DNA from: Epiperipatus broadwayi
Lineage: Eukaryota; Onychophora; Udeonychophora; Euonychophora; Peripatidae
DNA: 64,000 nucleotides
Assembly: GCA_028023455.1 (NCBI GenBank)
Contig: JAQFVV010012402.1
Coordinates: 10,148,292 to 10,212,291, forward strand
Reading direction: 5' to 3'
Under the pieces are notes generated by a model. It searched no databases. It saw only the letters and a program-made list of their open reading frames with translations, and had not been told where the DNA came from. The stretch's first letter is position 1; the number at the start of each line of letters is the position of its first letter. Shown piece by piece: positions 1 through 12,637 of the stretch. A program made the position numbers and the translations under genes.

Positions 1-345
1 TTTAATTCAGATTTATAGATTTAAGTCATTCATTTATTTAACTCATCTTTAATCCAAGTGTATGGATGTATATTTATGTTATATTAAAATATTAATTCTC
101 TAATTCAGATTTGTAGATTTAAGTCATTCATTAATTTAACTCATCTTTAATCCAGGTGTATGGATGTAGATTTATGTCATTCACTTATATCAACATATTA
201 ATTATCTAATTCAGATTTGTAGATTTAAGTCATTCATTTATTTAACTCCTTTTTAATCCAGTCATATGGATGTAGACTCTTAAATTCATTCATGTATTCA
301 AAATATTAATTATCTAATTCATGTTTGTAGATTTGAGTCATTCAT
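1..345. repeat. Degenerate tandem repeat of about 105 bp within the LTR
   Basis: Four imperfect units begin near 4, 101, 209 and 317. Each contains a version of AATTCAGATTTGTAGATTTA, then a 'catttatttaactcatc' segment and a 'ccaggtgtatggatg' segment. The same array is present in the partner LTR at 4535-4985, so it belonged to the element before it inserted. No coding potential is seen. Confidence 0.85.
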
Positions 346-1377
346 TTGTTTAATTCATCATTTATACAGGTGTATATTTGAAGTAGAAACACATTCAATT
401 TAATTTTTCTATAGAAGCATTACAAATTCTGTATTCACATATATATAAATACATCTTTGATTTAACTCACATATTATTATATTTTTTATTTATTTTTAAA
501 TCAATATTCTTAAGTTCTTAAAATCAGTATAATTATTATTCGTTAAAAACATTCTTTAAAAACATTATTTTCTTACGTTTTATTTGATAAATCAATAATT
601 TGAATAATTGCATTTTATTTTATATGTTAATTATTTCATTTAATGCATTTTCAAAAGTATATTTGAATATTATAAATGTATGTAAATTTTCCTTACCTTG
701 ACATTTAAATCTTCACATCAAGAACTTGGGCTGAATAGCACACTGAGTTACTGCTGCTGTTAATTAGACATGTTTTCTGATTTTCCAGGGCTTTTCACAT
801 GGTTGGAGAGAGGAAGAACTGCTTTCTACTCAGTCATACTGAAGTTTTCCAAATTAATAATGCGCTTTTCCATGATTCAGTTATCCAGTAGCTAAAAGTT
901 TTTCTTCTGTTGATGATAACTGTGGTTTCCAATTGGTTATTTTAGAATTCCAAAAAGTAATAACTTGTGGGGCAATGACTACAATTTTCCATAGGTCTCA
1001 CTCTTGACTATCCTAATAACTGATTGTACTGTAACTTATCTAATTGTCACTGTAACTTATCTAACTGCAACTGTCACTTATTTAACTGTAACTGTCCCTT
1101 ATCTAATTAAGCTGCTCTTTTTATTTCTTCTGCTTCTCACATTTTTTATCTACTAACATGTTTTTAAAAACACCTGATTAAGAGCCCAAAGCAAAAAGGT
1201 GATGCTATCTTTAAATGTTTTTACATTTAAATCTAAAAACATGTAGCTCTAAAATAAATCGTGTCTGTAATATTTAAATTGAAGATTTACCAATTAATGA
1301 TAAAGATTTATTAATTAAATGCATCTTTTATATTGTCTTTATTTTACTTTTTTTATTATTTGTTTTTATAACACAGT

Positions 1378-1661
1378 TGGAAAAGTGACTTATTCACAGT
1401 CACTTGCTTCTTTATTTAAATTTTTATTTACTGAACCATGTCAGTTTTATTTTTAATTTAACTACTTTAACTGGGAGGGAAATAAATCTTTAAAATATAT
1501 ATATATGTAAAACAACATATCTGGAAAAGTGACTTTAATTCACAGTCATTTGCTTCTTTATTTAAATTTTTATTTACTGAACCAAATCAGTTTTATTTTT
1601 AATTTAAACTACTTTAACTGGGAGGGAAAGAAAACTTTAAAACATATATATGTGAAACAAT
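1378..1661. repeat. 144-bp tandem duplication specific to the left LTR
   Basis: Two adjacent copies start with TGGAAAAGTGACTT at about 1378 and 1522 and both end in an AT stretch with 'atatatatgt'. The right LTR has a single copy (about 5974-6095). The duplication therefore arose in this LTR after insertion, or came in with the template. Confidence 0.85.
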
Positions 1662-1673
1662 GTGTCTGTTTCA

Positions 1674-1684
1674 TTACCCCCACT
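1674..1684 (-). promoter_or_regulatory. Candidate polypurine tract next to the 3' LTR
   Basis: On the minus strand AGTGGGGGTAA lies directly before the LTR start TGAAACAGACA. A short purine run touching the 3' LTR is where plus-strand DNA synthesis is primed in LTR elements. Its position and orientation agree with the gag relic on the same strand. I found no convincing primer binding site next to the other LTR. Confidence 0.5.
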
Positions 1685-2400
1685 AAATTTTGTGATGAAA
1701 TTGCCTGGAAATACAATTTTATTCCACACAGTATAAATGCCATTACTCATTATTGTGTCTCTATTGGAATTGGATAGGCTGATGAAATAGGTAAGAAGAG
1801 ATGAGAAAAGTGAATATGTGAACTGTAGCCTCCAGTGTCAGGATAGGCAGATGGCCAAACATGGATTACCAGTACACAATATCCCATGACATCATGAGAA
1901 AATACCTCATTTTAAGCACTATCTCTCCTGGTATCTAGAGAGATCCAAATAAGAGTAGTATCCAGAAAACATATTTGGCACTGAGCCAGCCCTGCTCATT
2001 TCTTGTGAGTCTTAATGGCTTATCCATCAATCACTGCTGGACTACCCTAGGAGCCCAACATCTAGATCTGGATAGTACTGAGCATATACTTTGGAGCATC
2101 ATGAACACAATGCATCCAAACAGCCCTACTCAATCATCCACCCAACTCAACATGAAAAACAAATTCACACATCACTGCATCTTAAAAACTTTTATCAGCT
2201 TTATTGTTCAGGATGGTAGCTTTTTTCTGGCATAGGAGACTGAGGATCATGGTCAGTTCTCCTATAATGCTATTCTGTGTTGTGTGGTGATATACTTCTA
2301 TTTCATCCTATTTTTGGGTGTTTCTCAGGCCATACATCATGCTGGTGGCTTGTGTCTATACCCACACTTCTTCACAGGTCATCATTACTATTTGATCTTT

Positions 2401-3060
2401 TTATAACCTGGGTCTGGTATGGGCTATGTATACTGCCTGTTGAATATCTTCTCTGCCTCCTCTTTCATGGTGGTACCCCATTTTTTGGTGATGATACCAT
2501 GGTGGTGAGGCATAGTTGCTATAGTTTCTTGGAGGCAATTTCCTCTCATAACTGATAACTTCTACCCTTGGCTCATTGTCTCTTTTATAGGGAGATTTAT
2601 TTGGCAGCTTGGATCCTTTGTCTTTATTTATTGATGTACCACAGTTATTGTATATGGTGAACAGTTCAGAAACCTGGTCAATAGATTGACAATCTGTTCC
2701 AATCAGCGTCCTCTTTACATAACTTGGAAAGCTATGGTGGATCAACCTGATAATCTGGAGTTCTGATAGAGGATCAGAGCTCAGGACCCTTAACTTGGCC
2801 ATCTGTCTTCTAAAGAAGGGTGTATAAGGCTCTCCAGGTGGACATTTTTCCTGGGACACCTTGTATTTAATACCCTCTTCACAATCGTCACTCCAGTAAC
2901 AGCTTGTTAGTGCCGCTTTAAAATCCTGAAACTTTATAGGCTGACTGAACAGGGAGTTCTACCATGCCTGTGCCACACCCTAAAGATGGCTACAAGCTAT
3001 TGCCAGTTTTGCCTCTTCCATAAAGGCATTTATGCTAAAGTACTTCTCCATACTTGAGGT
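2401..3060 (-). pseudogene. gag: Decayed gag capsid region of the LTR retrotransposon
   Basis: On the minus strand a frame with two internal stops, open from about 2950 down to 2401, reads like a retrotransposon Gag capsid. A helical segment with an AW-stop-NSL motif is followed by FKAAL and a CYWS segment, then a conserved-looking C-lobe with LSELQIIRLIHHSFPSYVK. The tryptophan expected after AW is a stop codon. Just beyond 2401, near 2340-2375 and in a shifted frame, residues resembling a CCHC zinc knuckle (CGYRHK) can be seen, as expected downstream of a capsid. No protease, reverse transcriptase or integrase is visible between here and the LTR at 1673. The superfamily (Gypsy or other) is not decided. 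Assignment rests on motif shape and position between two LTRs, not on a search. Confidence 0.6.
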
Positions 3061-3354
3061 ACTCAATAGGTATTTCATTATAGCTCCTTGAAAAATTTTA
3101 TATTTTGAGGAATTGATTCACTATTCCTGGCATATGGTTGGTTATAGAGAATTTATGAGTAACTTTATAACTTTCTTCTTGAATTTCTTTTGGGACTGTT
3201 TCTGTCCTACTTTTCATCTCTTTCATTTAGGTGGTCAATCTATCCACCTGATCCTGCATGGATTCTTGAATTTTTATGATTTTTGTACCCATGACTTTGA
3301 AAATTTCTGTCATCTTGACTTCTTGTTCAACCAGTGACCCTTTTACTTCATCCA

Positions 3355-3717
3355 TCACTTCCTCCTTAATATTCTGTCTGTCATTTCTTGATTGATCTTT
3401 TCATTTTGGCATTCAGTTGCTTCTCTGATCTGTTTTTCTATCCTTTGGTTAGCTTCTACTATCTGTTTTTTGCTTTTTTCTCTTTGACCCTTATCGTTGT
3501 CTCTTTGTTTTTCTCTTTTTCTATTATTTTCATTTCTTTGTTCATCTCTTCTTCTATTCTCTTCTTCAATTATGGAACTCTCCTCTGTTTTCTGTGATTC
3601 TTCTACTTGTTTACCAACTTCTTTTGGATTATTATTTTCTTGTTTCTTTTCTTCACTAGAAAGATTGTTCTCAGCTTCTGTGTTCATCATCTTTTTTCTT
3701 TTTGCTCTGGTTATCAT
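3355..3717 (-). pseudogene. gag: Charged coiled-coil N-terminal part of gag
   Basis: A 120-codon minus-strand frame begins MITRAKRKK and continues as a highly charged Glu/Lys/Arg/Gln-rich segment, consistent with a coiled coil. Basic starts of this type followed by low-complexity charged sequence are common at the N-terminus of LTR-element Gag proteins. The frame stops at 3355. A shifted frame continues the charged segment to about 3230, and after more breaks the capsid region appears at about 3060. It is therefore probably the 5' part of the same broken gene. Because the sequence is low-complexity, the identification depends on its place in the element. Confidence 0.5.
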
Positions 3718-4500
3718 CTAATTTTTAAACTTGTATTTTGTTTCTTTTTTTTTGATATTCTACTATTGTATTTCAACTTTGGTAACAATTCATGATTTAG
3801 CCCCAACTTTTATTTTCCTGCATGTTTATTCATTATGTACCATTCATTTTTACTTGGCTCTCTTAGTTTCCCCTTTTTTAGTCCATTTTACATCCCCACA
3901 CCATGTACACTGTTCACATCTACAGAATCGCAATTTGCTTTTGCCTTTTCCATTTTTCTACATTTTTTCTTCTAGCTTTTTACACATATGGGCAGGCTAG
4001 CTAGATCAGGTCTCATGATAGGGTGACAAATATAACTGGACCACCTACCAACCTATATAATTGGTGCATATTGCAGAATGGAAACAAAGATTGACATTAC
4101 CCAATGTTTATTTTACCACACTACAACAATATTTCCTGCTCATCAGAGAATGTAGCATTAAAGAGACTGGAAACATTTAGAAAATTTGTTTGTTTAGTTT
4201 CCCAAATGGTGCCACTAGAGTTCCAGCTTACCACAACATTACTTACTTATTCAGATCTGGTTATGCTGAACATAGCTCAGGAGGCATAAGATTAACAAAT
4301 GCAATAATTGATGAGTGATGTGAAATGAAACTGACTAAATAGATTAGTTTTAGATAATAATGATTTATTTATTTAATAACAAAAATTATTGACAGTTCAT
4401 CTTTGGATTGATATTTTCCTATATGCGCATATATTTCTAGGCCAGTTTGATTTACACTTAATCATTCTTTTACTAACCATCGATGATTGGTGCAATAAAT
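3718..4500 (-). other. Leader region between 5' LTR and gag
   Basis: This stretch lies between the right-hand LTR and the gag start in element orientation. It is AT/T-rich and no protein motif was recognised. A primer binding site should lie at its right end, but no clear match to a tRNA 3' end was found, and the exact LTR border is unresolved (about 4480-4540). Confidence 0.4.
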
Positions 4501-4534
4501 TCTTGAACTATAAGTTCTGCACAAAATATTCATC

Positions 4535-6104
4535 CTTGATTTGGGTATATGAATGTAGATCTCAGTCATTTCTTTATTTAGTGCATTTTTGATCCAGGTA
4601 TCTGGATGTAGGTTCAAGTCATTCATTTATTCAAAATATTAATTATCTAATTCAGGTTTGTAGATTTAAGTCACTCATTTACTTAATTCATCTTTCATTC
4701 AGGTGTATGGATATAGGTTCATGTCATTCACTTATATTAAAATATTAATTCTCTAATTTAGATTTGTAGATTTAAGTCATTCATTTATTTAACTCATCTT
4801 TAATCCAGGCATGTGGATGTAAATTTATGATATATTAAAGTATTAATTATCTAATTCAGATTTGTAGATTTAAATCATTCATTTATTTAACTCCTCTTTA
4901 ATCCAGGCATATGGACATAGACCTAAGTCACTCGTGTATTCAAAATAATTCATATTTGTAGATTTGAGTCATTTATTTGTTTAATTCATTGTTGATACAC
5001 ATTCAATCTAATTTTTCTATAGAAGCATTACAAATTCTGTTTTCACGTATATATAAATACATCTTTGATTTAACTCACATATTATTATATTTTTCATTTA
5101 TTTAATATTTTTCATTTATTTTTAAATCTATATTCTTAAGTTCTTAAAATCAATATAATTATTATTTGTTAAAAATATTTTTCTTTAAAAACATTATTTT
5201 CTTATTAGAATAATTGCATTTTATTTATACATTAATTATTTCAAAATGTGTTTTCAAAAGTATATTTGAATATTATAAATGAATCTAAATTTTATTTACC
5301 TTGACATTTAAATTTTCACATCAAGAAGGGTTTTACCTGGGCTGAATGGCACACTGAGTTACTGCTGCTGTTAATTAGGCATGTTTTCTGATTTTTCTGG
5401 GTTTTTCACATGGTTGGAGAGAGGAAGAGCTGCTTTCTACCTCAGTTATACTGGAGTTTTCCAAATTAATAATGCGCTTTTTCATTATTCCATTATCCAG
5501 TAACTAAAAGTTTTTCTTCTGTTGATGATAACTGCGATTTCCAACTTGGTTATTTTAAAATTCCAAAAAGTAATAATTTGCAGGGCAATGACTACAATTT
5601 TCCATATGTCTCACTCACTCTTGACTATTCTAATAACTGATTGTACTGTAACTTCTCTAATTGTCACTGTAACTTATCTACTTGTAACTGTTCCTTATCT
5701 AATTAAGCTGCTCCTTTTATTTCTTCTGCTTCCCACATTTTTTATCTACTAACATGTTTTTAAAAACTCCTGATTAAGAGCCCAAGGCAAAAAGGTGATG
5801 CTATCTTTAAGTGTTTTTACATTTAAATCTAAAAACATGTAGCTCTAAAATAAATCGTGTCTGTAATATTTAAATTGAAGATTTACCAATTAATGATAAA
5901 GATTTATTAATTAAATGCATCTTTTATATTGTCTTTATTTTACTTTTTTTATTATTTGTTTTTATAACACAGTTGGAAAAGTGACTTATTCACAGTCACT
6001 TGCTTCTTTATTTAAATTTTTATTTACTGAACCTTCTCAGGTTTATTTTTGATTTAAACTGCTTTAACTGAGAGGAAAAAAAATCTTTATTCATGTCTGT
6101 TTCA
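4535..6104 (-). mobile_element. Right LTR (5' LTR in element orientation)
   Basis: This is the direct repeat of 1-1673. It starts with the ~105-bp tandem units (heads near 4650, 4755, 4853 and 4946 plus a partial one near 4535), continues with the segment at 5338-5710 and ends TGTCTGTTTCA at 6104. The bases after 6104 (ATAGT) would be one side of a target-site duplication, but the other side is outside the window. Length is about 1.55 kb, long for an LTR. Confidence 0.7.
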
Positions 6105-9100
6105 ATAGTTCCATTCATTCCTCATAGCATAGTATGTATATTAAGGGAGATATGTTGGTTTGTCAATGTTGTGTCACTTCCTGTAGTAATATTTGCATAA
6201 CAATTCAATAATTTTTTTATTTTTTATTTTTTCATATTACTTTTAAAATCATTCTGCCAATTTGAATATAATAAAATTATATTTAAAAAATTTAAATAAG
6301 GATCACCATGATTCACTCTATTCATTCTGAATTTTGAACATGGTGTAATAGATTTGCTAATACTAAAATACTATCCAGAGAACAAAGAAAGAGGCCATTG
6401 AAGTGCTAAAAGTCCTGACTGAATTTGTTTTATACAAAACAAAACAATCAAAACAAAAACTGTTAAATTAATTATCCGTTAGTTTTATCTTATCTACTTT
6501 TAAATTTCATATTAAATAAAATAAGTCATGTAATTTATTTTATATTATTCAACAGTCTTTAAAGATAGTTCTTGATTTAGTCTTGACACTCAGACAATTG
6601 CAAGCAAGGTTAACTCAAAATGTTAGTCCTATAATAATAATCACTAGCAACAACATATATGGATGAATGTGAAATCTATGTTTACACCCTTTTTTTCTCT
6701 ATAAGACTTCATTTTAACATTTATATATATTTAATAGAATACTTTTACAGATAAAAGATGCTTATATGTGCCTTATGAATAGGAAAGGTTTTTGCATACT
6801 TTTTTCCACTGTACATTTTGAAGTTCACAGGGCATTTTTCAATCAAAGTGCATCTATATATATTGTGCCCTTGTCTGTAGGTCATAGGTAGGGTAGAAAG
6901 GTCAATTATTAAAAAAAATTTTAAATTTTAAGTTATATTTGTAAGAGATATAAATAATAATAAGAGAATGAGATTTTATAGTACAATTTAAAGCTAAAAA
7001 TACCTGGTAGGTAACAGTGTAATAAATTATTTAAAAGAAAACAGTTAAATAAAGCTTAATCATATCATTGCTTATGGTTGTGAAAGCTGGCCATATAAAA
7101 TAATACAGCTATAGATAGTTAAAAGTATATCAATTATTTAGTATAATATTTAAAAAACTAATAAATTAAATAAATGAAATGTAATGTTATAATTGTATTT
7201 AATAATCAAATTTAATAGAGTATAATTTATTAATAAACTGTGGGATGGTGAGAATTATATTTAGTTCTACATTTTAAAATTATTTTCTAAATTTTTTATA
7301 AAATATATCAGTTTTGGTAATTTAAACCAAGACGTAAATAAAAATCATTTGATAAAAGTTAGTAAACACGTGACCGTATATTGTATGCCTTCACACACAC
7401 TCTTGTTAAAATAATAATAAACTGTGTGAATTTAAAACTAGATATAATTGCCATCGATCATTAAAATGAAAGTTAAAAATATTAAATATTGTTTTAATAA
7501 TTATTTTAAAACTTAGATGATTTTTTTATATAAAACTATAATTGAATTTAAAAATATTGGTATAAATATTCCAGACATTACGTCATCAATTCTTAATTTT
7601 AAAACATACATTCTGTTATCAAAATAAAATGAATAAATTGTTTGCGCTAAAATAAATATTAACCAATCAAAGGATGTAAAATTAACAGACAAAAATCTAA
7701 GAATTATACAGAGCGGGAGAAGTAATGTGTAAGTGAAAGAGAAAGTAACACATTGGATAGCTGATAACATCGTAGCGGAAAAGTAATATAGATTTATAAT
7801 TTCATATTTATTCTAAAAGTTATTCTGTAACATATAATATATTTTTGACTACAGAGATATGTATTGCTAATTTTAAGTTTGTCTTACCAGGAAATTTTAT
7901 TCAAATTTAACCAGAAAGCCTACAGTAACATGGAAGTACAAGAAAAAATATTTAAAGTGATTGCTGAAAGAAAAATAATTGGAAATCATCTTAATGCCAC
8001 CTTAGTTGTGCTCAACCAGAAATTTAATCTTATAACTGAAAGGAATACAATTGGGACGATATGTGAAAATCTGAAAAAGAAGCTGCTGGTCGTCAAGAAC
8101 AATTTATGACGATAAATTTACAGAGCTATCTTAAAACTAAATTATTCTTCTCTATGAACAAAATTTTAATATGCGTTCTAGTATCAAGAAAAATAACGGT
8201 GGAGAAAGAATGTTTATTTTGTAAAGAAAACATTATTAAAAGATATAGTTCCAGAATTGTGAGATAAAGGAAAGTAAAAAGATTAAAGTGCTATAAGTAT
8301 TTTATTGAGAGGAGCCGAAAAACTTTATATAAGAGAAATGAGAAAATATTACAAAGAATTTAATGGAAAAAAATGTTTGATCAAAGAAATCTAAGATTAA
8401 ATGACTAAATAAAAATGGATCCATGGAAATAGAAAATTATTGAAGATTTAAATAAAACATCTACAAGATGCATCGGGGGAAACCAGACGCGCGGGAAAAA
8501 GCTAGCAGACTATGTTAAAGGAGATATTAAGAATTAATAAGTGTATAAAATATTGAGAAAACTAAGGATCATCGTCGATGAAGATTATTAAACAGAGTTA
8601 TTTTTTTTATAGAACATTAAGTGACTGAAGAAAAAATAAAGTATATATATTTTTTTTTAGCTTTACGATGAACAATTTTCAAGCAAGTTCGACAAAGCAG
8701 TATCGTAAATATAATTTAAATATTTTATTTGATTGTATTTAAAATATAAAAATTCTATATTAGTTTAGGGAAACATATAAACATGAATTTGAGAATAAGG
8801 AGATTTAAATATAATAGCTTAATAGAATGATAGAAATATTATTATAAAAATAAAATGTATGTATGGAAGTTTTAAATATCTACAAGAAGTAATGGAATGG
8901 TGAAGCCTTCAGAATACGATCAAGAAGATAGAGATCGTTTTGGTAATTGTGATATTATTGATAATGCATAATGTATTTTTTTTAGGTCATCTATTAATGA
9001 AGAATGATGTATGAAAGTTTTAAAATTATAAGTACACATTTTATCCAACATTAAAACATATATTTGAGATAGTAGTAATTTTAAATGTGCATGCAATAAA

Positions 9101-11454
9101 TTGTTTTAAAAATATAATTAATAATAAGTATCATAATAATTATGTGATTCTTTTGAACTTTTATGTTGCAAAATATTCATGATGATTTTAAAATAGTTGG
9201 TATATTATAAATATACGAGATAAGTAGTAAAAGATTTTCTTAAGAATAGCTGTATAGTTTGAACTAAAAATGAATTTTATTATTGTTAGAAATGTAGACA
9301 GAAATTTGTCGATGTACTGCATAGATAAATCTAGAGAAATAAAATCGGATAGTGACTTGGTAGTACTGGTGTAGAGGAAACCAAGATGATGTTTTTGCCA
9401 AGAAATAAGAAAAATCAAATATTTGGATCATAGTATTTTGTGTGATTTCAGTATAGCTAACTAAGTCCTATCACTGAACACATATATTTTGGACAGTGTT
9501 TTTTTGCGTATTTGTAAACTTTTTGATGTTTTATAAAGCTGAAAAAATAGCTTTAGCATCACTCCTATAGTAGAGGTGGATAGACAGATAAAGGTCACTC
9601 CTCTATGGTATTCTTTAAATTCACTGTGCCATTATTGTCAAGTTTTATGACGGATAATATTCTAGTTATTTTGAGCCTGCGCATCTATTTTCGCTATCCT
9701 TGTTTCATGAATATACATCGTCAGAAAGATATTTTTATAGAAATGATACATAAAATAGAAATGAGGCTAGGTTGTCGTTATGTAAGAATAGTTTATTTAC
9801 TAGAATGAGTTAGAATGGTTATTTTAAAAGTGAAAGTATAAATGTCATAAAGAGATGAAGAATCATATGATATAGTTTTAAAAAGTAATTCTGAAATGAA
9901 TATAAGATTTTAAAGGAAAAATCTAAACAAAGTTTTTAAAGTAATAATATAATTTTAATATTTTATATGATATTTAAAAATAGAGATTGCATGTTGGTTG
10001 AAAAATGATTCAATAATGTGTAACAGATATATGTATTTGTGCATGGTTTGTTAATGATTGTAATTGCCATACGAAGCAAAGGCTTGGATAAGTATTGGAT
10101 TAATAATTATTGTATAGTCAATAATAAAACGGAACATGAAAATGTAAAAGAAGGTTTTGAATCTATAGAATTCCATACGAATAATAGAAAAATAGAATTT
10201 TATGATTTTGTATAGTTTTTACTACGAAGGTAAAAATTTTTGTAAAAATATAATTTTAAAATAATAGAGATATAAAGTATTAATGATAATTATTGATAGA
10301 TACATTTTTGTAACAAGCTAAACTAAAAAAAACAGATATCTAATAATAATAATACTGTATAAGAGTTAAAAAATAAAATAAGTAGAAATTTAATGTTAAG
10401 AGATAAACTAGTAAAGTAATTTTGTAACAGGAAAGTAGGGATATCCGATGTACATAATGTAAATATTGTTATTTGTATAATTATTAATAAACTATGTTGT
10501 AAATTTATTTGTAAGCTTCGTGTCTTAGTTATATTTCTCCACATAGAATGCATGATATCGCAATACACATTTATAATTGCAATAGACATATAATTTTGCA
10601 CAAAGTAGATAAACATAAAAGTGTTATAATAATTTATAAAAATTTATTTGTATGATAAAATTAAAGGATTATAATTATATCGTTTATTGGTCATAAGTTG
10701 GTTGCCACAATATTAAAATAAATTATATGCTAATATTACAACACGTATTTTGATTGTCAGATTATTAAATACTACCACGAACGTAATATTTATTTATTTA
10801 TTTCATTTAAGAAGAAATAGGATTACATTATACTATTATTATCATTATTCTTATTTATTATTGTTAGTTGTTACGTAGTGAATTTATGACATAAAATTCC
10901 CTTCTCATAGTTTACTACCGTAATTTAAATAAGTTTAAATGCAATTTATGAACCTGAGATTTATTTGATTTGATTTTATTTCATTTATTTACTTAAATTA
11001 TTTAATTGAGTTAGATTATTATTACCAAGAATAATAAGATATGATTATTATCTTAATCGTAATGAAAGAGCTTGGAAAGTCATAAGAATACCATAAGTTG
11101 ATTATTTAGTATAGTGTTCTTATGCCATTGGGATAGTATCATGTGGATATATCTCAATGTAGTCTGTCTCGCTCCCCGTGTCGTCGCTCCATGTCTCATG
11201 AAAATAATAAATTTTTAATAATATAACTGTATTTATATTTTAAAGTTTAGAGCTAGTAGTAATCATTTTAATAAATTAATTTCATTCATTTTGTTAAGAC
11301 TGAGCTAGAGAGAGAACCCGGAATATATTTTAAACCCTATTATAGATTATTTTCTTTGGAGTGCACGCGCGCGAGAGAGGCGACGGGGGAGGAGGGTACA
11401 ATATATACAGTCAACTTCTATTGCTTCAACAGCATTAACTGTTTTTAGAAATAC
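6105..11454. other. AT-rich noncoding stretch, no gene recognised
   Basis: No exon-like, RNA-like or transposon-like block is supported except a weak 81-codon frame at 7864-8109, listed separately. Two local GC-rich spots occur, near 11168-11200 and 11360-11398 (containing GCACGCGCGCGAGAGAGG). They contain no reading frame I can assign. Confidence 0.6.
7864..8109 (+). other. Possible relic of a Zeste/Myb-SANT-like DNA-binding segment
   Basis: An 81-codon frame ends with residues (NQKFN, a Thr-Glu-Arg stretch, then ENLKKKL) whose spacing resembles the end of Zeste-type Myb/SANT domains. Those domains commonly occur in accessory proteins of PIF/Harbinger transposons and in DNA-binding regulators. 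The expected tryptophans are absent, and the frame is followed by stops. No terminal repeats were identified around it. This is a weak resemblance only; chance is a real alternative. Confidence 0.2.
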
Positions 11455-12480
11455 AAGTCTGAATCAAGCATTTTAGATAAAAGGAAATACTCATATCTAA
11501 TAGATTGCACATTAAATTTTTTGATTTTATAATCATTCTAAACACAAGTGTGAATTTAAATAAGCTAAGTTCTTTAAAGCTATTAAACAAACAACATGTT
11601 TCAAATACAAAACATGATTAATAAATAATCAATTTATACTATGAAAAACTCCAAACATAACTGTATAAGAATAAAGTAAAGAATGTATAAAATTAGATGA
11701 AAGTCTAATAAACTGTTACTTTATCAATAGTGCTACCTGATAGGTTGAATCAAGCATCTTAGATAAAATAAAATCCTCTTATCTAATGAGATGCCAGTTG
11801 TTGAATATTATGATTTCACAATTATTTTAAATATAAGCATAAATTTAAATATGCTAAGATCTTCAAAGCTATTAACCAAACATATTACATTTTCCCAAAT
11901 ACAAAGTGCAATTAATAAATAATCATTTTATAGTTTGAAAAAACTTTAAATATAACTGCATAAGAATAAATTAAAAAGTGTATAAAGCTAGGTGAAACTC
12001 ATATAATAATAAAATACAACCAATTGCTACTATTTTTATAGCACTATCCATGTTTACAAACATAAATCTGAACAAGCACCTTCAACAAAAGAAAATTCTC
12101 TTATCTTATAGGGAGAAAGTTGTATTTTGATTTCATGATTATACTAAAGACAAAGATGAATTTAAATAAGCTAAAATCTTAAGAGCTATTAAACTATCAC
12201 ATTTTATGTTCTGAATACAGAGCATGATTAATAAATAATCAATTTACATTTTGAAAAAACTTCAAACACTACTATATAAGAATAATTTAATATATAAGTT
12301 GATTATTTATAAATTGTGCTTTGTATTTAAACATGTAATATATTTGTTTAATAGCTTTTAAAATCTTATGTTATTTAAATATCACATTTATGTTTAGAAT
12401 ATTTATGAAATTAAAGTACTTAACAACTTGCACCCTAGAAGATAAGATGATTTTCTTTTATTGTAGCCATTTGACTACAT
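11455..12480. repeat. Foldback array: three direct units of about 300 bp plus one inverted unit
   Basis: The motif GAATCAAGCATTTTAGATAA starts units near 11461 and 11747 and, more diverged, 12071. Each unit later contains an 'aagctattaaac' segment and a 'gattaataaataatcaatt' segment. At about 12299-12480 the same segments run in reverse complement and in reverse order, so the last direct unit and the tail can pair as a hairpin. No open reading frame is shared between units. This is either a foldback DNA element or a tandem array with a terminal inversion. Confidence 0.75.
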
Positions 12481-12637
12481 TGCTGTAGTAAACATTAAAA
12501 ATAATAAAGAATCTTTATTTAATTTAAATATTTTATGCACGAAATGATAATATGAAGATTCTGGACAATTTTCTTTAAATAATTGTCAAATATTTTTTTA
12601 AACACAATATGCATATTTTAGTATGTAATCTAATTTG

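Larger units (their letters stand above)
1..1673 (-). mobile_element. Left LTR (3' LTR in element orientation) of a gag-only LTR retrotransposon
   Basis: This block is repeated, in the same orientation and order, at about 4535-6104. Matching landmarks include the stretch around 730-1130 against 5338-5710 and the nearly identical stretch 1190-1440 against 5780-6035. Both copies end on the right with the same bases TGTCTGTTTCA, so on the minus strand each begins TGAAACAGACA, the TG expected of an LTR. The gag-like reading frames between the copies lie on the minus strand, so this left copy is the 3' LTR. Its outer edge is beyond the window start. It differs from the right copy by an extra tandem duplication at 1378-1661 and scattered substitutions, so the insertion is not recent. 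The LTR assignment is inference from the paired direct repeats, the gag relic and the adjoining purine tract. Confidence 0.7.

Noticed and set aside
2277-2555. Plus-strand 92-codon frame
   Set aside because: It is the antisense shadow of the gag relic on the minus strand.
4470-4490. CTAACCA before TGATTGG as a primer binding site and LTR border
   Set aside because: The preceding bases do not resemble any tRNA 3' end, and the partner LTR border is outside the window, so it cannot be tested.
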